Origin: Hymenobacter actinosclerus
GTDB taxonomy: Bacteria > Bacteroidota > Bacteroidia > Cytophagales > Hymenobacteraceae
Direction of reading: 5' to 3'
DNA length: 64,000 nt
Assembly (NCBI RefSeq): GCF_900111515.1
Contig: NZ_FOHS01000004.1
Coordinates: forward strand, 288,634 to 352,633
Below the pieces are notes generated by a model. The model made no database searches. It worked only from the letters and a program-made list of their open reading frames with translations, and was not told where the DNA came from. The position numbers and the translations under genes were made by a program. How positions within the stretch are numbered: the first letter of the stretch is position 1; each line of letters starts with the position of its first letter. Shown piece by piece: positions 1 through 9,645 of the stretch.

Positions 1-1
1 C

Positions 2-277
2 GTGCTCTGGGACGGGCTGCCGGCCCGCATGCCGGTTACGCGCTACCACTCGCTGGCCGTGCGCAGGCTGCCGCCGGAGCTGGAGGCGCTGGCTTTTACG
101 GCCGACGACTGCGCCGAAATCATGGCCCTACGCCACCGTACGTTACCTTTGCACGGCGTACAGTTCCATCCCGAAGCCCTGCTCACCACCTACGGGCTGG
201 AAATGCTCGGCAATTGGGTCAGGAGTTGTATCATTGCAACCGCCGCCCCGGCCCCGCCGGTCGGTTTATTTGGATAG
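2..277 (+). CDS. Class I glutamine amidotransferase, C-terminal part (TrpG/PabA type)
   Basis: Partial gene entering from the left edge. The visible 91 residues contain the RYHSL segment and the block GVQFHPEA, which holds the His and Glu of the class I GATase triad (Cys lies off-window). In the family this subunit releases ammonia from glutamine for anthranilate or aminodeoxychorismate synthesis. The last 15 or so residues after NWV are an Ala/Pro-rich tail not typical of the family. It ends 5 bp before the next gene. TrpG and PabA cannot be separated from this fragment alone. Confidence 0.8.
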   Translation: MLWDGLPARMPVTRYHSLAVRRLPPELEALAFTADDCAEIMALRHRTLPLHGVQFHPEALLTTYGLEMLGNWVRSCIIATAAPAPPVGLFG

Positions 278-282
278 CGAAG

Positions 283-1059
283 ATGACGTTGCGGATTCAG
301 GAGAAAAACGAGTTTCGGTACGTAGATGAAGGCACCGGCGAGGTGCTGCTGCTGCTGCACGGCCTGTTTGGGGCGCTCAGCAACTGGCACGAAGTTATTG
401 CCGAGTTCAGCCCCCGCTACCGCGTCGTCATTCCCCTGCTGCCCATCTACGACATGCCCCTGCTTAAGGCCGGCGTGCCGGGCCTGGTGAGCTTTGTAGA
501 GGAGTTTCTGGGCGAAATCGGCCTGCTGGAGCCCTGCACCCTGCTGGGCAACTCGCTGGGCGGCCACATTGCGCTGGTGTACGCGCTGCAGAATCCGGCC
601 CGCGTAAGCCGGCTGGTGCTCACCGGCAGCAGTGGCCTGTTCGAAGACGGCATGGGCGGCTCGTTTCCCAAGCGCGGCAACTACGCCTACGTGCAGGAAA
701 AAGTGGCCTACACTTTCTACGACCCCGCCGTAGCCACCCGCGAGCTGGTCGATGAGGTGTTCAGCGTGACCAACTCCAATGCCAAGTGCCTGCGCATTAT
801 CAGCATTGCCCGCTCGGCCCAGCGCCACAACCTGGCCAAGGAGCTGAGCCGTATTAAGGCGCCCACGCTGCTCGTCTGGGGCCTCAACGACACCATCACG
901 CCTCCTGTGGTGGCTCACGAGTTCCACCGGCTGCTGCCCAACTCGCAGCTGCGCTTCCTCGACCATTGCGGCCACGCGCCCATGATGGAGCGGCCCGCCG
1001 CGTTCAACGCGCTGCTCAACCAGTTTCTGGCCCAAACCACCGCCCAGCTGGCTTCGTAG
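283..1059 (+). CDS. Alpha/beta-fold hydrolase
   Basis: 258 residues from the ATG at 283; the frame is open further upstream but overlaps the amidotransferase. The layout is a full alpha/beta hydrolase: HGLFG near residue 26 (oxyanion loop), nucleophile elbow GNSLGG with Ser91, acid Asp203 in GLNDTITPP and His231 in DHCGHAPMMERP. There is no signal peptide, so it is cytoplasmic. Substrate is not readable from sequence; the MhpC/pimeloyl-ester hydrolase type is the closest general match. Confidence 0.88.
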   Translation: MTLRIQEKNEFRYVDEGTGEVLLLLHGLFGALSNWHEVIAEFSPRYRVVIPLLPIYDMPLLKAGVPGLVSFVEEFLGEIGLLEPCTLLGNSLGGHIALVYALQNPARVSRLVLTGSSGLFEDGMGGSFPKRGNYAYVQEKVAYTFYDPAVATRELVDEVFSVTNSNAKCLRIISIARSAQRHNLAKELSRIKAPTLLVWGLNDTITPPVVAHEFHRLLPNSQLRFLDHCGHAPMMERPAAFNALLNQFLAQTTAQLAS

Positions 1060-1217
1060 CTTGGGGGGGCGTTGGCCGGGCAGTGCAACCACCGCGCCAC
1101 TGGCCGGCTCTTTGTTTTTGATAAGAAGTGTTTTATCTAGCGTCGGCCCCGCGGCGGCGTAAACCTTCGGCCCGGCTGCGGGCTTATACGGCCAGCACCT
1201 GCTTTTCTGCTCTGCTC

Positions 1218-1904
1218 ATGAACTCCATCCTCGCCGAAGACTTACTGAACCCGCTGGTGCCGCCGCTCAAGGTGACGGACTCCACGGAGAAGGCCGCCCG
1301 CTGGCTGGAGGAATTCCATGTGGGCCAGTTGCCGGTGCTCGACGACCGCCTCTACCGCGGCCTCGTCACCGAATCGGACCTGCTCGACCAGGACAGGGAG
1401 GGCAGCGAGGAGCGCCTGCTCGGCAGCCTGCAGCTGCAGTACGCCGATGTGCACGTGCAGCACGACCAGCATTTCTACAATATTATCGAGCTGGCCGTGC
1501 AGAACAACATCCAGCTCGTGCCCGTGCTCGACGACCAGCGCGAGTACCTGGGCGTGGTAACCATCGGCGACACGCTGGCCGCTTTCGGCAAGGTGCCGGT
1601 GGCCAGCGGGCAGCTGGGCATTTTGGTGCTTTCGATGGAGGAGCGCGACTACTCGCTCACCCAGATCAGCCGCTACGTAGAGGAAAACGATGCCAAAATC
1701 CTGAGTGCCCACGTGGCCCAGGACGAGCACGACCCCTACCGCATCCGGCTCACGCTCAAAATAAACACGCCCAACCTGGCCCGCATCATCGCCACGCTGG
1801 AGCGGTTCAACTACTCCATCACGGCCCAGTTCAGCGGGGCCGGCGAGCCCGACGAGGACGAACAGCAGCGCTACGACGCCCTGCTGCGCTACCTCAACGT
1901 CTGA
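1218..1904 (+). CDS. CBS-domain protein with C-terminal ACT-like domain
   Basis: 228 residues from the ATG at 1218. Two CBS motifs fill roughly residues 1-125 (VGQLPVLDD..YRGLVTESDLL and IQLVPVLDD..YLGVVTIGDTL). The last hundred residues (GILVLSMEERDYSLTQIS onward) look like an ACT-type ligand-binding domain, as in AcuB-like proteins. CBS pairs usually sense adenine nucleotides; no attached enzyme or channel is present, so a soluble regulatory role is inferred. It lies 14 bp before the next outer-membrane gene. Confidence 0.82.
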   Translation: MNSILAEDLLNPLVPPLKVTDSTEKAARWLEEFHVGQLPVLDDRLYRGLVTESDLLDQDREGSEERLLGSLQLQYADVHVQHDQHFYNIIELAVQNNIQLVPVLDDQREYLGVVTIGDTLAAFGKVPVASGQLGILVLSMEERDYSLTQISRYVEENDAKILSAHVAQDEHDPYRIRLTLKINTPNLARIIATLERFNYSITAQFSGAGEPDEDEQQRYDALLRYLNV

Positions 1905-1918
1905 GCCGGCTGACCAGG

Positions 1919-3400
1919 GTGCTGATTTCGCTTCTGCTGGTGCTGAGCGGCCTGTTCGGGTGGGCGGCCCCATCCGTTTCGGCCGGCCCTGCCCCGGCCG
2001 GGGCGCGGCTGCTCACGGCCCCGCTGCCCGACACGCTGAGCCGCGTAGGCCCCGACAGCCTCGTGCAGGCCCAGTGCCCCGGCTATACCCGGCTGCGGGT
2101 GGGGCGGGTGCTCTTCGTGGGCAATAAGGTAACCAAGGAAGTGGTGCTGCGGGCCGAGCTCGATTTCACTGAGGGCGACACGCTCAGCGCCGCCACCCTG
2201 GCCCGCCAGCTCGAACGCAACCGCCGGCGCCTCTTCAACCTGCAGCTGTTTCATCAGGTGTTGGTGAAGGCCGTGTGCCGCGACGGCGAGCTGACGGTCC
2301 TCTACAGCTTCCAGGAGCGCTGGTATATTTTTCCGGTGCCCATCTTCTCGCTGGCCGACCGCAACTTCCGCTCCTGGCTCGACCGGGCCGACCGCTGGCA
2401 GCGGGTCGATTACGGCCTGCACCTGGTGCGTCGCAACTTCCGGGGGCGCAACGAGCAGTTGCTGGGCAATCTGCAGCTGGGCTTCAACCGCAAATACGAG
2501 CTGTTTTATGAGGCCCCCGGCTACGGCCGCCGCCGCCGGATAGGCTTCGGAGCCGGCTACTCCTACTACCGCAGCCACGCCCTCGACTACGCCACCAGCG
2601 CCGACCGCCTGCGCAACCTGCGCCAGGACGCGGATTTTCCCATCGAGCGCCAATACGCCACCGTGGGGCTGCGCTGGCGGCGCACCGTGCAGCTGCTGGC
2701 CGCCCTCGATGCCTCCTACCACCGCGAGCAGGTTTCCGATTCGGTTCTCTATTACAACCCCCGCTACTTCCTCAACGGGCCGCGGCGCGAGTACCTCGAA
2801 TTCAACCTCACCACCACGCTCAACCGCCGCAACACCTTCGCCTACCCGCTCAGCGGCCAGTATGCCCAGCTGCAGGTTGGCTACCGCTCGTTTCTGGACG
2901 GCCGTACCCCCGGCAGCCTCAGCGTGCGCGGCCGCTACGCCCGCTACCTGGCCCTGGGTGGTCCGTTCTATTACGCCGTGGGGGCCACTGCCCAGCTGCG
3001 CGTGGCCCGCGCCCTGGCCTACCCCGACAACCGCGCCCTGGGCTACGACCTGCTCGTGCGCGGCTACGACGCCTACGTGGTGGACGGCCGCCGGCTGGCC
3101 CTGTTGCAGCAGGGCCTCTCGCTCCGCCTGCTCGACCTGGGCCGGGTCCGGCTTAATGGCGTGCCCAGCAGCCGTTTCAACAACATTCCGCTGGCCTTTT
3201 ATTTAAATACCTTTGCCGATGTGGGCTACGTCGGGCAACGAACGGTGCCAGCCGCCAACCAGCTGCCCAACCGCCTGCTGGCCTCGGCCGGTGTTGGCCT
3301 GCACCTGGTTACCTACTACGACTGGGTGTTTACGCTCGAATATGCCCGTACCCGCGAGCAGCAGGGCGGAGTATTCTTCCGCACCCAGTTTCCCATCTGA
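1919..3400 (+). CDS. Outer-membrane protein with POTRA domain and Omp85-type barrel
   Basis: 493 residues from a GTG start that places a clean signal peptide first (LISLLLVLSGLFG, cleavage near VSAGPA). After it comes one POTRA-like unit (VGRVLFVGNKVTKEVVLRAEL .. LFNLQLFHQV) and then a long beta-strand region rich in aromatic strand ends and ending in FRTQFPI. This is the general plan of the BamA/TamA/FhaC family with a single visible POTRA. It is distinct from the full BamA encoded at 7.1-9.6 kb. The cargo or function is unknown. Confidence 0.75.
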   Translation: MLISLLLVLSGLFGWAAPSVSAGPAPAGARLLTAPLPDTLSRVGPDSLVQAQCPGYTRLRVGRVLFVGNKVTKEVVLRAELDFTEGDTLSAATLARQLERNRRRLFNLQLFHQVLVKAVCRDGELTVLYSFQERWYIFPVPIFSLADRNFRSWLDRADRWQRVDYGLHLVRRNFRGRNEQLLGNLQLGFNRKYELFYEAPGYGRRRRIGFGAGYSYYRSHALDYATSADRLRNLRQDADFPIERQYATVGLRWRRTVQLLAALDASYHREQVSDSVLYYNPRYFLNGPRREYLEFNLTTTLNRRNTFAYPLSGQYAQLQVGYRSFLDGRTPGSLSVRGRYARYLALGGPFYYAVGATAQLRVARALAYPDNRALGYDLLVRGYDAYVVDGRRLALLQQGLSLRLLDLGRVRLNGVPSSRFNNIPLAFYLNTFADVGYVGQRTVPAANQLPNRLLASAGVGLHLVTYYDWVFTLEYARTREQQGGVFFRTQFPI

Positions 3401-3434
3401 TGCTGCTTAAAACCGCTCACGCTACCTTGTCAGT

Positions 3435-4328
3435 ATGAAAATAGCTATTCTGGGCAAGCCGTTTGCCGAGCAGCAGGCGCCCGTGCTGCAAGCCCTGCTC
3501 GACGATTTGGTGCGCCGCCAGGCCGAGATTCGCATCGAGCACAGCTTCCACGACTACCTCAGCCAGTACCTGAGCATCCCCGAGGGCATCACCCGTTTCG
3601 GCCGCACCGATTCGCTGGCTGGCTGCCGCTTCGTGCTCAGCATCGGTGGCGACGGTACCCTGCTCGATACCGTTACTTACGTGGGGGCGCTGCAAATCCC
3701 GATTCTGGGTATCAACACCGGCCGGCTGGGCTTTCTGGCCACCATTTCGCCCGACACCATTCTGCCGGCCATCGACGCGCTGTTCAAGGGCCACTTCGTT
3801 CTCGAAGACCGCAGCCTCATCCGCGTCGATACCGACCCCGACACGTTCGGCGACATCAATTTTGGCCTCAACGAGTTCAGCATCCTCAAGCGCGACTCCT
3901 CGTCGATGATTGTTGTGCACACCTATATCGATGGGGAGTATTTGAACTCTTACTGGGCCGATGGCCTGATTGTGGCCACGCCCACCGGCTCGACGGGCTA
4001 CTCGCTTAGTTGCGGCGGACCGGTAATGCTGCCCCAGACGAACAATTTTGTTATTGCTCCCGTATGCCCTCACAATCTGAACGTACGGCCGCTGATTGTG
4101 CCCGACCGGAGTGTGATTTCCTTCGAAATTGAAGGTAGGAGCAACAACTTTCTGTTGTCGCTCGACTCCCGCTCCCGCACCGTCGAAGCCGGCATTCAGG
4201 TAGCCGTTCGTCGGGAAAATTTCAACGCTCAGCTAGTTAAACTCAATCAGGTCAACTTCCTGAGTACCTTGCGCAGCAAATTGAACTGGGGCCTCGACCG
4301 GAGGAATCCTGCCGAAGTACCAGTTTGA
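3435..4328 (+). CDS. nadK: NAD kinase
   Basis: 297 residues, normal length. It phosphorylates NAD+ to NADP+ in the cytoplasm. The GGDGT signature is at residues 71-75 with catalytic Asp73, followed by INTGRLGFLA, the NE pair near 145 and the glycine/threonine block GLIVATPTGSTGYS at about 177-190. It lies 34 bp after the POTRA/barrel gene, so it is probably in the same transcript. Confidence 0.96.
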   Translation: MKIAILGKPFAEQQAPVLQALLDDLVRRQAEIRIEHSFHDYLSQYLSIPEGITRFGRTDSLAGCRFVLSIGGDGTLLDTVTYVGALQIPILGINTGRLGFLATISPDTILPAIDALFKGHFVLEDRSLIRVDTDPDTFGDINFGLNEFSILKRDSSSMIVVHTYIDGEYLNSYWADGLIVATPTGSTGYSLSCGGPVMLPQTNNFVIAPVCPHNLNVRPLIVPDRSVISFEIEGRSNNFLLSLDSRSRTVEAGIQVAVRRENFNAQLVKLNQVNFLSTLRSKLNWGLDRRNPAEVPV

Positions 4329-4370
4329 GCCTTTTTTTGGACATTTCTTTTTTTAGTTCCCACGAAGCCT

Positions 4371-4378
4371 TACTTTTG
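4371..4378 (+). promoter_or_regulatory. Bacteroidota -7 element upstream of the first DUF6089-type gene
   Basis: TACTTTTG matches the TAnnTTTG -7 consensus of the Bacteroidota housekeeping sigma factor. It lies about 75 bp before the ATG at 4454. No clear TTG -33 box is visible at the usual spacing, so this rests on one half of the promoter. Confidence 0.5.
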
Positions 4379-4453
4379 TCTTCGGCTGAAACTGTGATTT
4401 TTACAGTTCTCGGCTCTCTCCCCGGAACCGCTATTTTTAAATAACGCCTGAGT

Positions 4454-5344
4454 ATGAAGCAGTTTTTCGCCCTTACCGCCGCCCCGCTGTTAGCTCTCAC
4501 GATGCTGGCATCGGAGGCTGATGCGCAGCAATTCAGCAAGCGTAAGCAGTACAACACGGTTGGTGTATCGCTGAATGCCATGAACTACTTCGGTGATATC
4601 ACGCCGAAGCCCAGCATTCCCAGCTTCCGGGCCGGTGCCACCCGCCCCAACATCGGGCTGACATTCACGCGCCGCTTCCTGCCCCGGGTTTCGGCCCGCG
4701 CCTCGCTTTCCTACGGCCGCATCACGGGCTCCGACGCCAAAGCCGCTGATCAGAATGACCAGGATGCCAAGTTCCGCTACAACCGGAACATGAACTTCCG
4801 CAACGATATTCTGGAGCTGGCTGCAGTAGGTATCTTCGATCTGGTCGAAAACCGCAACAACTATATTAAGCGGCCTGACTTCGTTCCATATCTGTTCGGT
4901 GGAGTGGGCGTGATTCACCACAATCCCAAGGGTGAGAATGAAGCGGGCAATATCGTAGCCCTGCAGCCGTTGAGAACTGAGGGTCAGGCTAAGGCTTATG
5001 GACTCACGCAGATTGTAATTCCATTTGGTGCTGGTGCTCGTTACAAGCTTAACAAGAGCTTCGATGTAGGCTTGGAATTAGGCTTCCGTAAAACGTTTAC
5101 CGACTATCTGGACGATGTAAGCACTAACTACGTCAGTGATGTCAGCAAGCTTAGCGGGACTGATGCTCAGTATTTTGGTTGGTATGCAACGAAGGGTACT
5201 GCCAAAGTACCGGGCACATATGACATCAGCCAGCAGGGTGGTGAAATGCGCGGCAAGAGCAACGAGAAGGACTGGTACACTACGCTGGGTATCTCGGTAA
5301 ACTACATCCTCGCTCCTAAGGTCCGCAATCCTAAATTCCGGTAG
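4454..5344 (+). CDS. DUF6089-type outer-membrane beta-barrel protein
   Basis: 296 residues with a signal peptide (LTAAPLLALTMLAS, cleavage after ADAQ). The mature part has NYFGDITP near the start, alternating barrel strands, VPYLFGGVGV, FGAGARYKLNKSFDVGLELGFRKTFTDYLDDVS and a C-terminal strand ending the barrel. This pattern is that of DUF6089/OmpW-like Bacteroidota surface proteins. Function is unknown. The next gene encodes a shorter paralogue with the same RKTFTDDLD element. Confidence 0.78.
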   Translation: MKQFFALTAAPLLALTMLASEADAQQFSKRKQYNTVGVSLNAMNYFGDITPKPSIPSFRAGATRPNIGLTFTRRFLPRVSARASLSYGRITGSDAKAADQNDQDAKFRYNRNMNFRNDILELAAVGIFDLVENRNNYIKRPDFVPYLFGGVGVIHHNPKGENEAGNIVALQPLRTEGQAKAYGLTQIVIPFGAGARYKLNKSFDVGLELGFRKTFTDYLDDVSTNYVSDVSKLSGTDAQYFGWYATKGTAKVPGTYDISQQGGEMRGKSNEKDWYTTLGISVNYILAPKVRNPKFR

Positions 5345-5388
5345 CCATTCGTACTGGCTGTCGTATTACCTAACTGCCAGTCAGTCTA

Positions 5389-6159
5389 ATGATAAAAGCA
5401 ACCTCTTTTAAAACGCTCCTTATCGGCCTTGGGTCGGTGGGGAGTGTTTTTTTTGCCCAAGCGGCGCAGGCTCAAAACCCCGGAGCACAGACTACCAGTG
5501 AAATCGGGCTGGGCGTGGGCGGGCTGGTGTACAAGGGCGAACTGGCCCCACACTACCAGTTTCGCAACAACCGCCCGGCCCTGACGGCTTTCTACCGCCG
5601 CGACCTTACGGGCGCCGTTACCGTGCGGGGGGCGTTAACGGGTGGTATGTTACGGGCCGACGACCGCAATGTGAAGGGCCTCAACGGCAACCAGCCGCCA
5701 CTGTCGGCCTACCGCGACTCTCACTTGAAAGGGAGCCTGCTCGAACTGTCGGGTGGTATCGAATACAATTTCTTCGACTACCACAACCGGGAGGACAAGG
5801 TCCATTTTACGCCGTACGTGTTTGTGGGAGTAGCTGGCTTCTATGCCAATACCGATGTGCAGAGCAATGCTTTTCCGTCGTTGGATAAAAAGGCCAGTGT
5901 ACTGAGTCTGGCAGTGCCGGTGGGCGTGGGGTTCAAGTACGCGCTTTCCACGCACTGGAATTTAGGCCTGGAGGTGGGAGCCCGCAAGACATTCACCGAT
6001 GACCTAGACCATATCGATGGTAAAACCCGCGGGCAGACCGACGAAATCGGTAACCCCCACGACCAGGACTGGTATTTCTACAACGGGCTGAGCATTTCGT
6101 ACACCTTCTACAAAATCCACTGCCCCGATAAGCGCGACGATAAGGCAAAAAAGAAGTAA
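5389..6159 (+). CDS. DUF6089-type outer-membrane beta-barrel protein, second copy
   Basis: 256 residues. Signal peptide with cleavage after AQAAQAQ. It shares with the preceding protein the layout VTPYVFVGVAGF, VGVGFKYALSTHWNLGLEVGARKTFTDDLD and a final aromatic strand, followed by a short Lys/Asp-rich tail (DKRDDKAKKK) outside the barrel. The pair probably arose by duplication. It starts 44 bp after its neighbour. Confidence 0.75.
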   Translation: MIKATSFKTLLIGLGSVGSVFFAQAAQAQNPGAQTTSEIGLGVGGLVYKGELAPHYQFRNNRPALTAFYRRDLTGAVTVRGALTGGMLRADDRNVKGLNGNQPPLSAYRDSHLKGSLLELSGGIEYNFFDYHNREDKVHFTPYVFVGVAGFYANTDVQSNAFPSLDKKASVLSLAVPVGVGFKYALSTHWNLGLEVGARKTFTDDLDHIDGKTRGQTDEIGNPHDQDWYFYNGLSISYTFYKIHCPDKRDDKAKKK

Positions 6160-6315
6160 CCCCGGGGCTTGCAGAAGCCCAACCGGCCAACCGGCCCCCG
6201 CTACGTGCCGTGGTGGGGGCTGCTGCTTTTGGCGCGTAGTGGCCGCAGTCAGTATTACGGGGTAAGTAATGCAACCATTTACGTAACTTGCGACCTCTTT
6301 ACGCAAAAAGCGCCA

Positions 6316-7062
6316 ATGGCCGTCCGGTCCGAGATTGATTCCCAAAATATTCCTGCCCACGTTGCCATTATTATGGATGGCAACGGCCGTTGGGCCAAGC
6401 AGAAAGGCGGCTTACGCATCTTCGGCCACCAGAGTGCCATTACGGCAGTTCGGGAGACGGTGGAGGGCGCGGCCGAAGCCGGTGTGCGCTACCTGACGCT
6501 CTATGCCTTCTCGACTGAAAACTGGGCTCGCCCGGCCATTGAAGTGACGGCCTTGATGCAGCTGCTGGTGCATACCATCCGCAAGGAAACCCCCACACTG
6601 CTCAAAAACAGCATCCGGCTGCAGGCCATCGGGCAGATTCACAACCTGCCGGCCTCGTGCCAGAAGGAGCTGGCCGAAGCAATGGAGCTCACCAAAGCCG
6701 GTACCCGCATGACGCTGATCCTGGCCCTGAGCTACAGCGGCCGCTGGGACCTGGCCCAGGCCAGCCGGCGCATTGCTACGGAAGTAGCGGCGGGCCGATT
6801 GCAGCCCGAACAGGTGACCGAAGCCACCGTGGCCGGCTTTCTCTCCACTGCCGGCATCCCTGACCCCGAACTGCTCATTCGCACCAGCGGCGAACAGCGC
6901 ATAAGTAATTTCCTGTTGTGGCAACTGGCCTATACGGAACTGTTCATTACCGATTTGCTATGGCCCGATTTCCGACGCCAGCACCTCTACGACGCTCTGC
7001 GGGCTTACCAGCAGCGGGAGCGTCGGTTCGGTAAAACCAGTGAGCAGCTAACCGTTTCGTAA
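6316..7062 (+). CDS. uppS: Isoprenyl transferase (undecaprenyl diphosphate synthase)
   Basis: 248 residues from the ATG at 6316; an upstream open stretch is low in plausibility and the family start aligns here. The enzyme adds isoprene units to FPP to give the C55 lipid carrier for cell-wall synthesis. The motif MDGNGRWAKQ is at residues 20-29 with catalytic Asp21. TLYAFSTENWARP, SYSGRWDL and the terminal PDPELLIRTSGEQRISNFLLWQ are all present. It lies six bases before bamA, a common gene pair. Confidence 0.96.
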   Translation: MAVRSEIDSQNIPAHVAIIMDGNGRWAKQKGGLRIFGHQSAITAVRETVEGAAEAGVRYLTLYAFSTENWARPAIEVTALMQLLVHTIRKETPTLLKNSIRLQAIGQIHNLPASCQKELAEAMELTKAGTRMTLILALSYSGRWDLAQASRRIATEVAAGRLQPEQVTEATVAGFLSTAGIPDPELLIRTSGEQRISNFLLWQLAYTELFITDLLWPDFRRQHLYDALRAYQQRERRFGKTSEQLTVS

Positions 7063-7068
7063 TCGCAG

Positions 7069-9603
7069 ATGAGTTCTCCCTACCATAAGATTCTTCCGGT
7101 TGCCGCCCTGGCCTTTACGCTGGGCACGGCGCCGCTCACTACGGCCCTGGCCCAGGTAGCTGCGCCAGCCGCCAGTACCAATGCCGACGAGCCCCAGCGT
7201 TATACGCTGGGCGGCATCACCATCAGCGGCGCCCGCTACCTCGACCCCAACACGCTCATCGGTCTGTCGGGCCTGAAGGTGGGCGACCCCATCACTATTC
7301 CGGGGGAGGAAATCGGCCGGGCCATCCGCAAGCTCTGGGACCAGGGTATTCTGGGCGACGTGAGCGTGAGCATTGCCCGCGTGGAAGGCACCCGGGTATT
7401 CCTCGATTTCAACCTCAAGGAGCGCCCCCGGCTGTCAAAATTCGTGTTCGAGGGCATCAGCAAGGGCCAGAGCGAGGAGCTGAAAAACAAGATCAAGCTC
7501 ATCCGGGGTAAGGTGGTAACCGACGCGCTGCTGAGCAACACTCGGGCCCAGGTGCGCAAGTTCTACACCAACAAAGGCTTCCTCGACGCCAAGGTCAACA
7601 TTGTGCAGCGGCCCGATTCGTCGCTGTCGAATAGCGTGGTGCTGGCCATTAACGTGGACAAAGGCCCCAAGGTAAAAATCCAGGAGATTGACTTTGTGGG
7701 CAACACGGCCTTCTCGGATGGCAAGCTGAAGGGCAAGTTCAAAAAAACCAAGGAGAAGAAGTTTCCCAAGTTCTTCAACTCGGGGAAGTATCAGGCCAAG
7801 GAATTTGCCGACGACAAGCAGAAGCTGCTCGATTTCTACAACGCCGAGGGCTACCGCGACGCCACCATCGTGTCGGATTCGCTTACGCGGGTGGGCGATG
7901 GGCTGAAGCTGACCGTGCGGGTGGATGAAGGGCCGAAGTACTACTTCCGCAACATCAGCTGGAACGGCAACTACCTCTACGACGACAAGACGCTGGCTTC
8001 GGTGCTGGGCATCAAGGAGGGCAGCGTGTACAGCAAGGAAACGCTCGACAAGCGCCTGAACTACAACCCCACCGGCCAAGACGTAACGTCGCTCTACATG
8101 AACGACGGCTACCTGTTTTTCAACATCGAGCCGGTGGAAACCCGGGTGGAGGGCGACTCCATCGATATTGAAATGCGCGTAACCGAGGGCGTGCAGGCCC
8201 GGGTGAAGGAGGTCCGCATTGCGGGCAACACCAAAACCTCCGACCACGTGGTGCGCCGCACCCTCTACACGCTGCCAGGCGACAAGTTCAGCCGCGAAAA
8301 CCTGATTCGCAGTCAGCGCGAGCTGGCTACGCTGGGCTACTTCGACCCCGAGAAAATTGGCCTCAACCCGGTGCCCAACCAGGCCGACGGTACCGTGGAC
8401 ATCAACTACACGGTGGAGGAGAAGCCCTCCGACCAGATTACGCTTTCGGGCGGCTGGGGCGGCTATGCCGGCTTTATCGGTACGGTAGGTCTGGTGTTCA
8501 ACAACTTCTCGCTGCGCAAAGCCGCTACCCTGAAGAACTGGACGCCCGTGCCGGCCGGCGACGGCCAGCGCCTGGCCCTGAACGTGCAGGCCAACGGTCC
8601 GCAGTACCAGGCCTACTCGTTCTCGTTCACCGAGCCCTGGCTGGGCGGGCGCAAGCCCAACTCGCTGTCGGTGAGCCTGACTAAAACCGTGTTCCGTAAC
8701 GGCAGCAACTTCGACATCAACTCGGGTTCGCTTAAAACCAACGGCGCCAGTGTGGCCCTGGGCCGCCGCCTGCGCTGGCCCGACGACTACTTCACGCTCA
8801 GCAATGCGCTGTCGGTTACCCAGTACAAGCTGAAGAACTACGGCAGCCTGGGTACCGATTTCTTCCCGTCGGGCACCGGCAACGCTACCAACCTCACCCT
8901 CAACACCACGCTGGCGCGTAACAGCATCGACAACCCTACATTCACGCGGCGCGGCTCCTCGCTGGCGCTGAGCGTAAACCTGACGCCGCCCTACTCGCTG
9001 TTTCCGGGTTCGCACCCCAGCGTAGTGGAGTGGGTTGAGTTCCATAAGTGGATGTTCGACGCTTCGTGGTTTACCCCAGTCGTAGGCAAGCTCGTGCTCA
9101 ATACCCGGGCGCACTTTGGCTTCATTGGCAGCTACAACAGCAGCCGCCCTATCGGGCCGTTTGAGCGGTTTAAGCTGGGTGGCTCGGGTCTGGGCTACGG
9201 TGGTTCCACCAACTTTATTGCGGGCACCGAGTACGTGGGCCTGCGTGGCTACGCCGACCCCAACGACCAGAATTCGCTGCCGGCCTCGCGGCAGGGCTCG
9301 GCGGGCGGCGTGGTGTACAATAAATTCGTGATGGAGATGCGTTATCCGGTCAGCCTGAACCCGGCGGCCACGGTGTACGTGCTCAGCTTCGCCGAGGCGG
9401 GCAACTCGTTCGAGAACTACAGCAACTACAGCCCCTACAAGCTCTACCGCTCGGCGGGCGTAGGTGCCCGTGTTTTCATGTCGGCATTCGGTTTGCTAGG
9501 CTTCGACTACGGCTGGGGCTTCGACCAGGTGCCGCGCGTAGCGGGCGGTTCGGGGCAGAAGAACGGTATCTTCCACTTCATCATCGGCCAGCAGATTCGG
9601 TAG
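7069..9603 (+). CDS. bamA: Outer membrane protein assembly factor BamA
   Basis: 844 residues: signal peptide (cleavage near TTALAQ), five POTRA repeats from about residue 45 to 440 (for example LDAKVNIVQRPD, VNVDKGPKVKIQEIDFVGN, GVQARVKEVRIAGNTKT), and a C-terminal 16-strand barrel with FSFTEPWLGG, RLGGSGLGYGG-like and GFDYGWGFD blocks, ending in QQIR. It inserts beta-barrel proteins into the outer membrane. Two Skp-type chaperone genes follow, as is usual in Bacteroidota. Confidence 0.95.
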   Translation: MSSPYHKILPVAALAFTLGTAPLTTALAQVAAPAASTNADEPQRYTLGGITISGARYLDPNTLIGLSGLKVGDPITIPGEEIGRAIRKLWDQGILGDVSVSIARVEGTRVFLDFNLKERPRLSKFVFEGISKGQSEELKNKIKLIRGKVVTDALLSNTRAQVRKFYTNKGFLDAKVNIVQRPDSSLSNSVVLAINVDKGPKVKIQEIDFVGNTAFSDGKLKGKFKKTKEKKFPKFFNSGKYQAKEFADDKQKLLDFYNAEGYRDATIVSDSLTRVGDGLKLTVRVDEGPKYYFRNISWNGNYLYDDKTLASVLGIKEGSVYSKETLDKRLNYNPTGQDVTSLYMNDGYLFFNIEPVETRVEGDSIDIEMRVTEGVQARVKEVRIAGNTKTSDHVVRRTLYTLPGDKFSRENLIRSQRELATLGYFDPEKIGLNPVPNQADGTVDINYTVEEKPSDQITLSGGWGGYAGFIGTVGLVFNNFSLRKAATLKNWTPVPAGDGQRLALNVQANGPQYQAYSFSFTEPWLGGRKPNSLSVSLTKTVFRNGSNFDINSGSLKTNGASVALGRRLRWPDDYFTLSNALSVTQYKLKNYGSLGTDFFPSGTGNATNLTLNTTLARNSIDNPTFTRRGSSLALSVNLTPPYSLFPGSHPSVVEWVEFHKWMFDASWFTPVVGKLVLNTRAHFGFIGSYNSSRPIGPFERFKLGGSGLGYGGSTNFIAGTEYVGLRGYADPNDQNSLPASRQGSAGGVVYNKFVMEMRYPVSLNPAATVYVLSFAEAGNSFENYSNYSPYKLYRSAGVGARVFMSAFGLLGFDYGWGFDQVPRVAGGSGQKNGIFHFIIGQQIR

Positions 9604-9645
9604 CGCCAGCGGTGGGCGGGCCGCGGCCACCACTTTTTCAGCAAC

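Noticed and set aside
7435..9114. 559-codon minus-strand frame opposite bamA
   Set aside because: Shadow of bamA caused by high GC at third positions.
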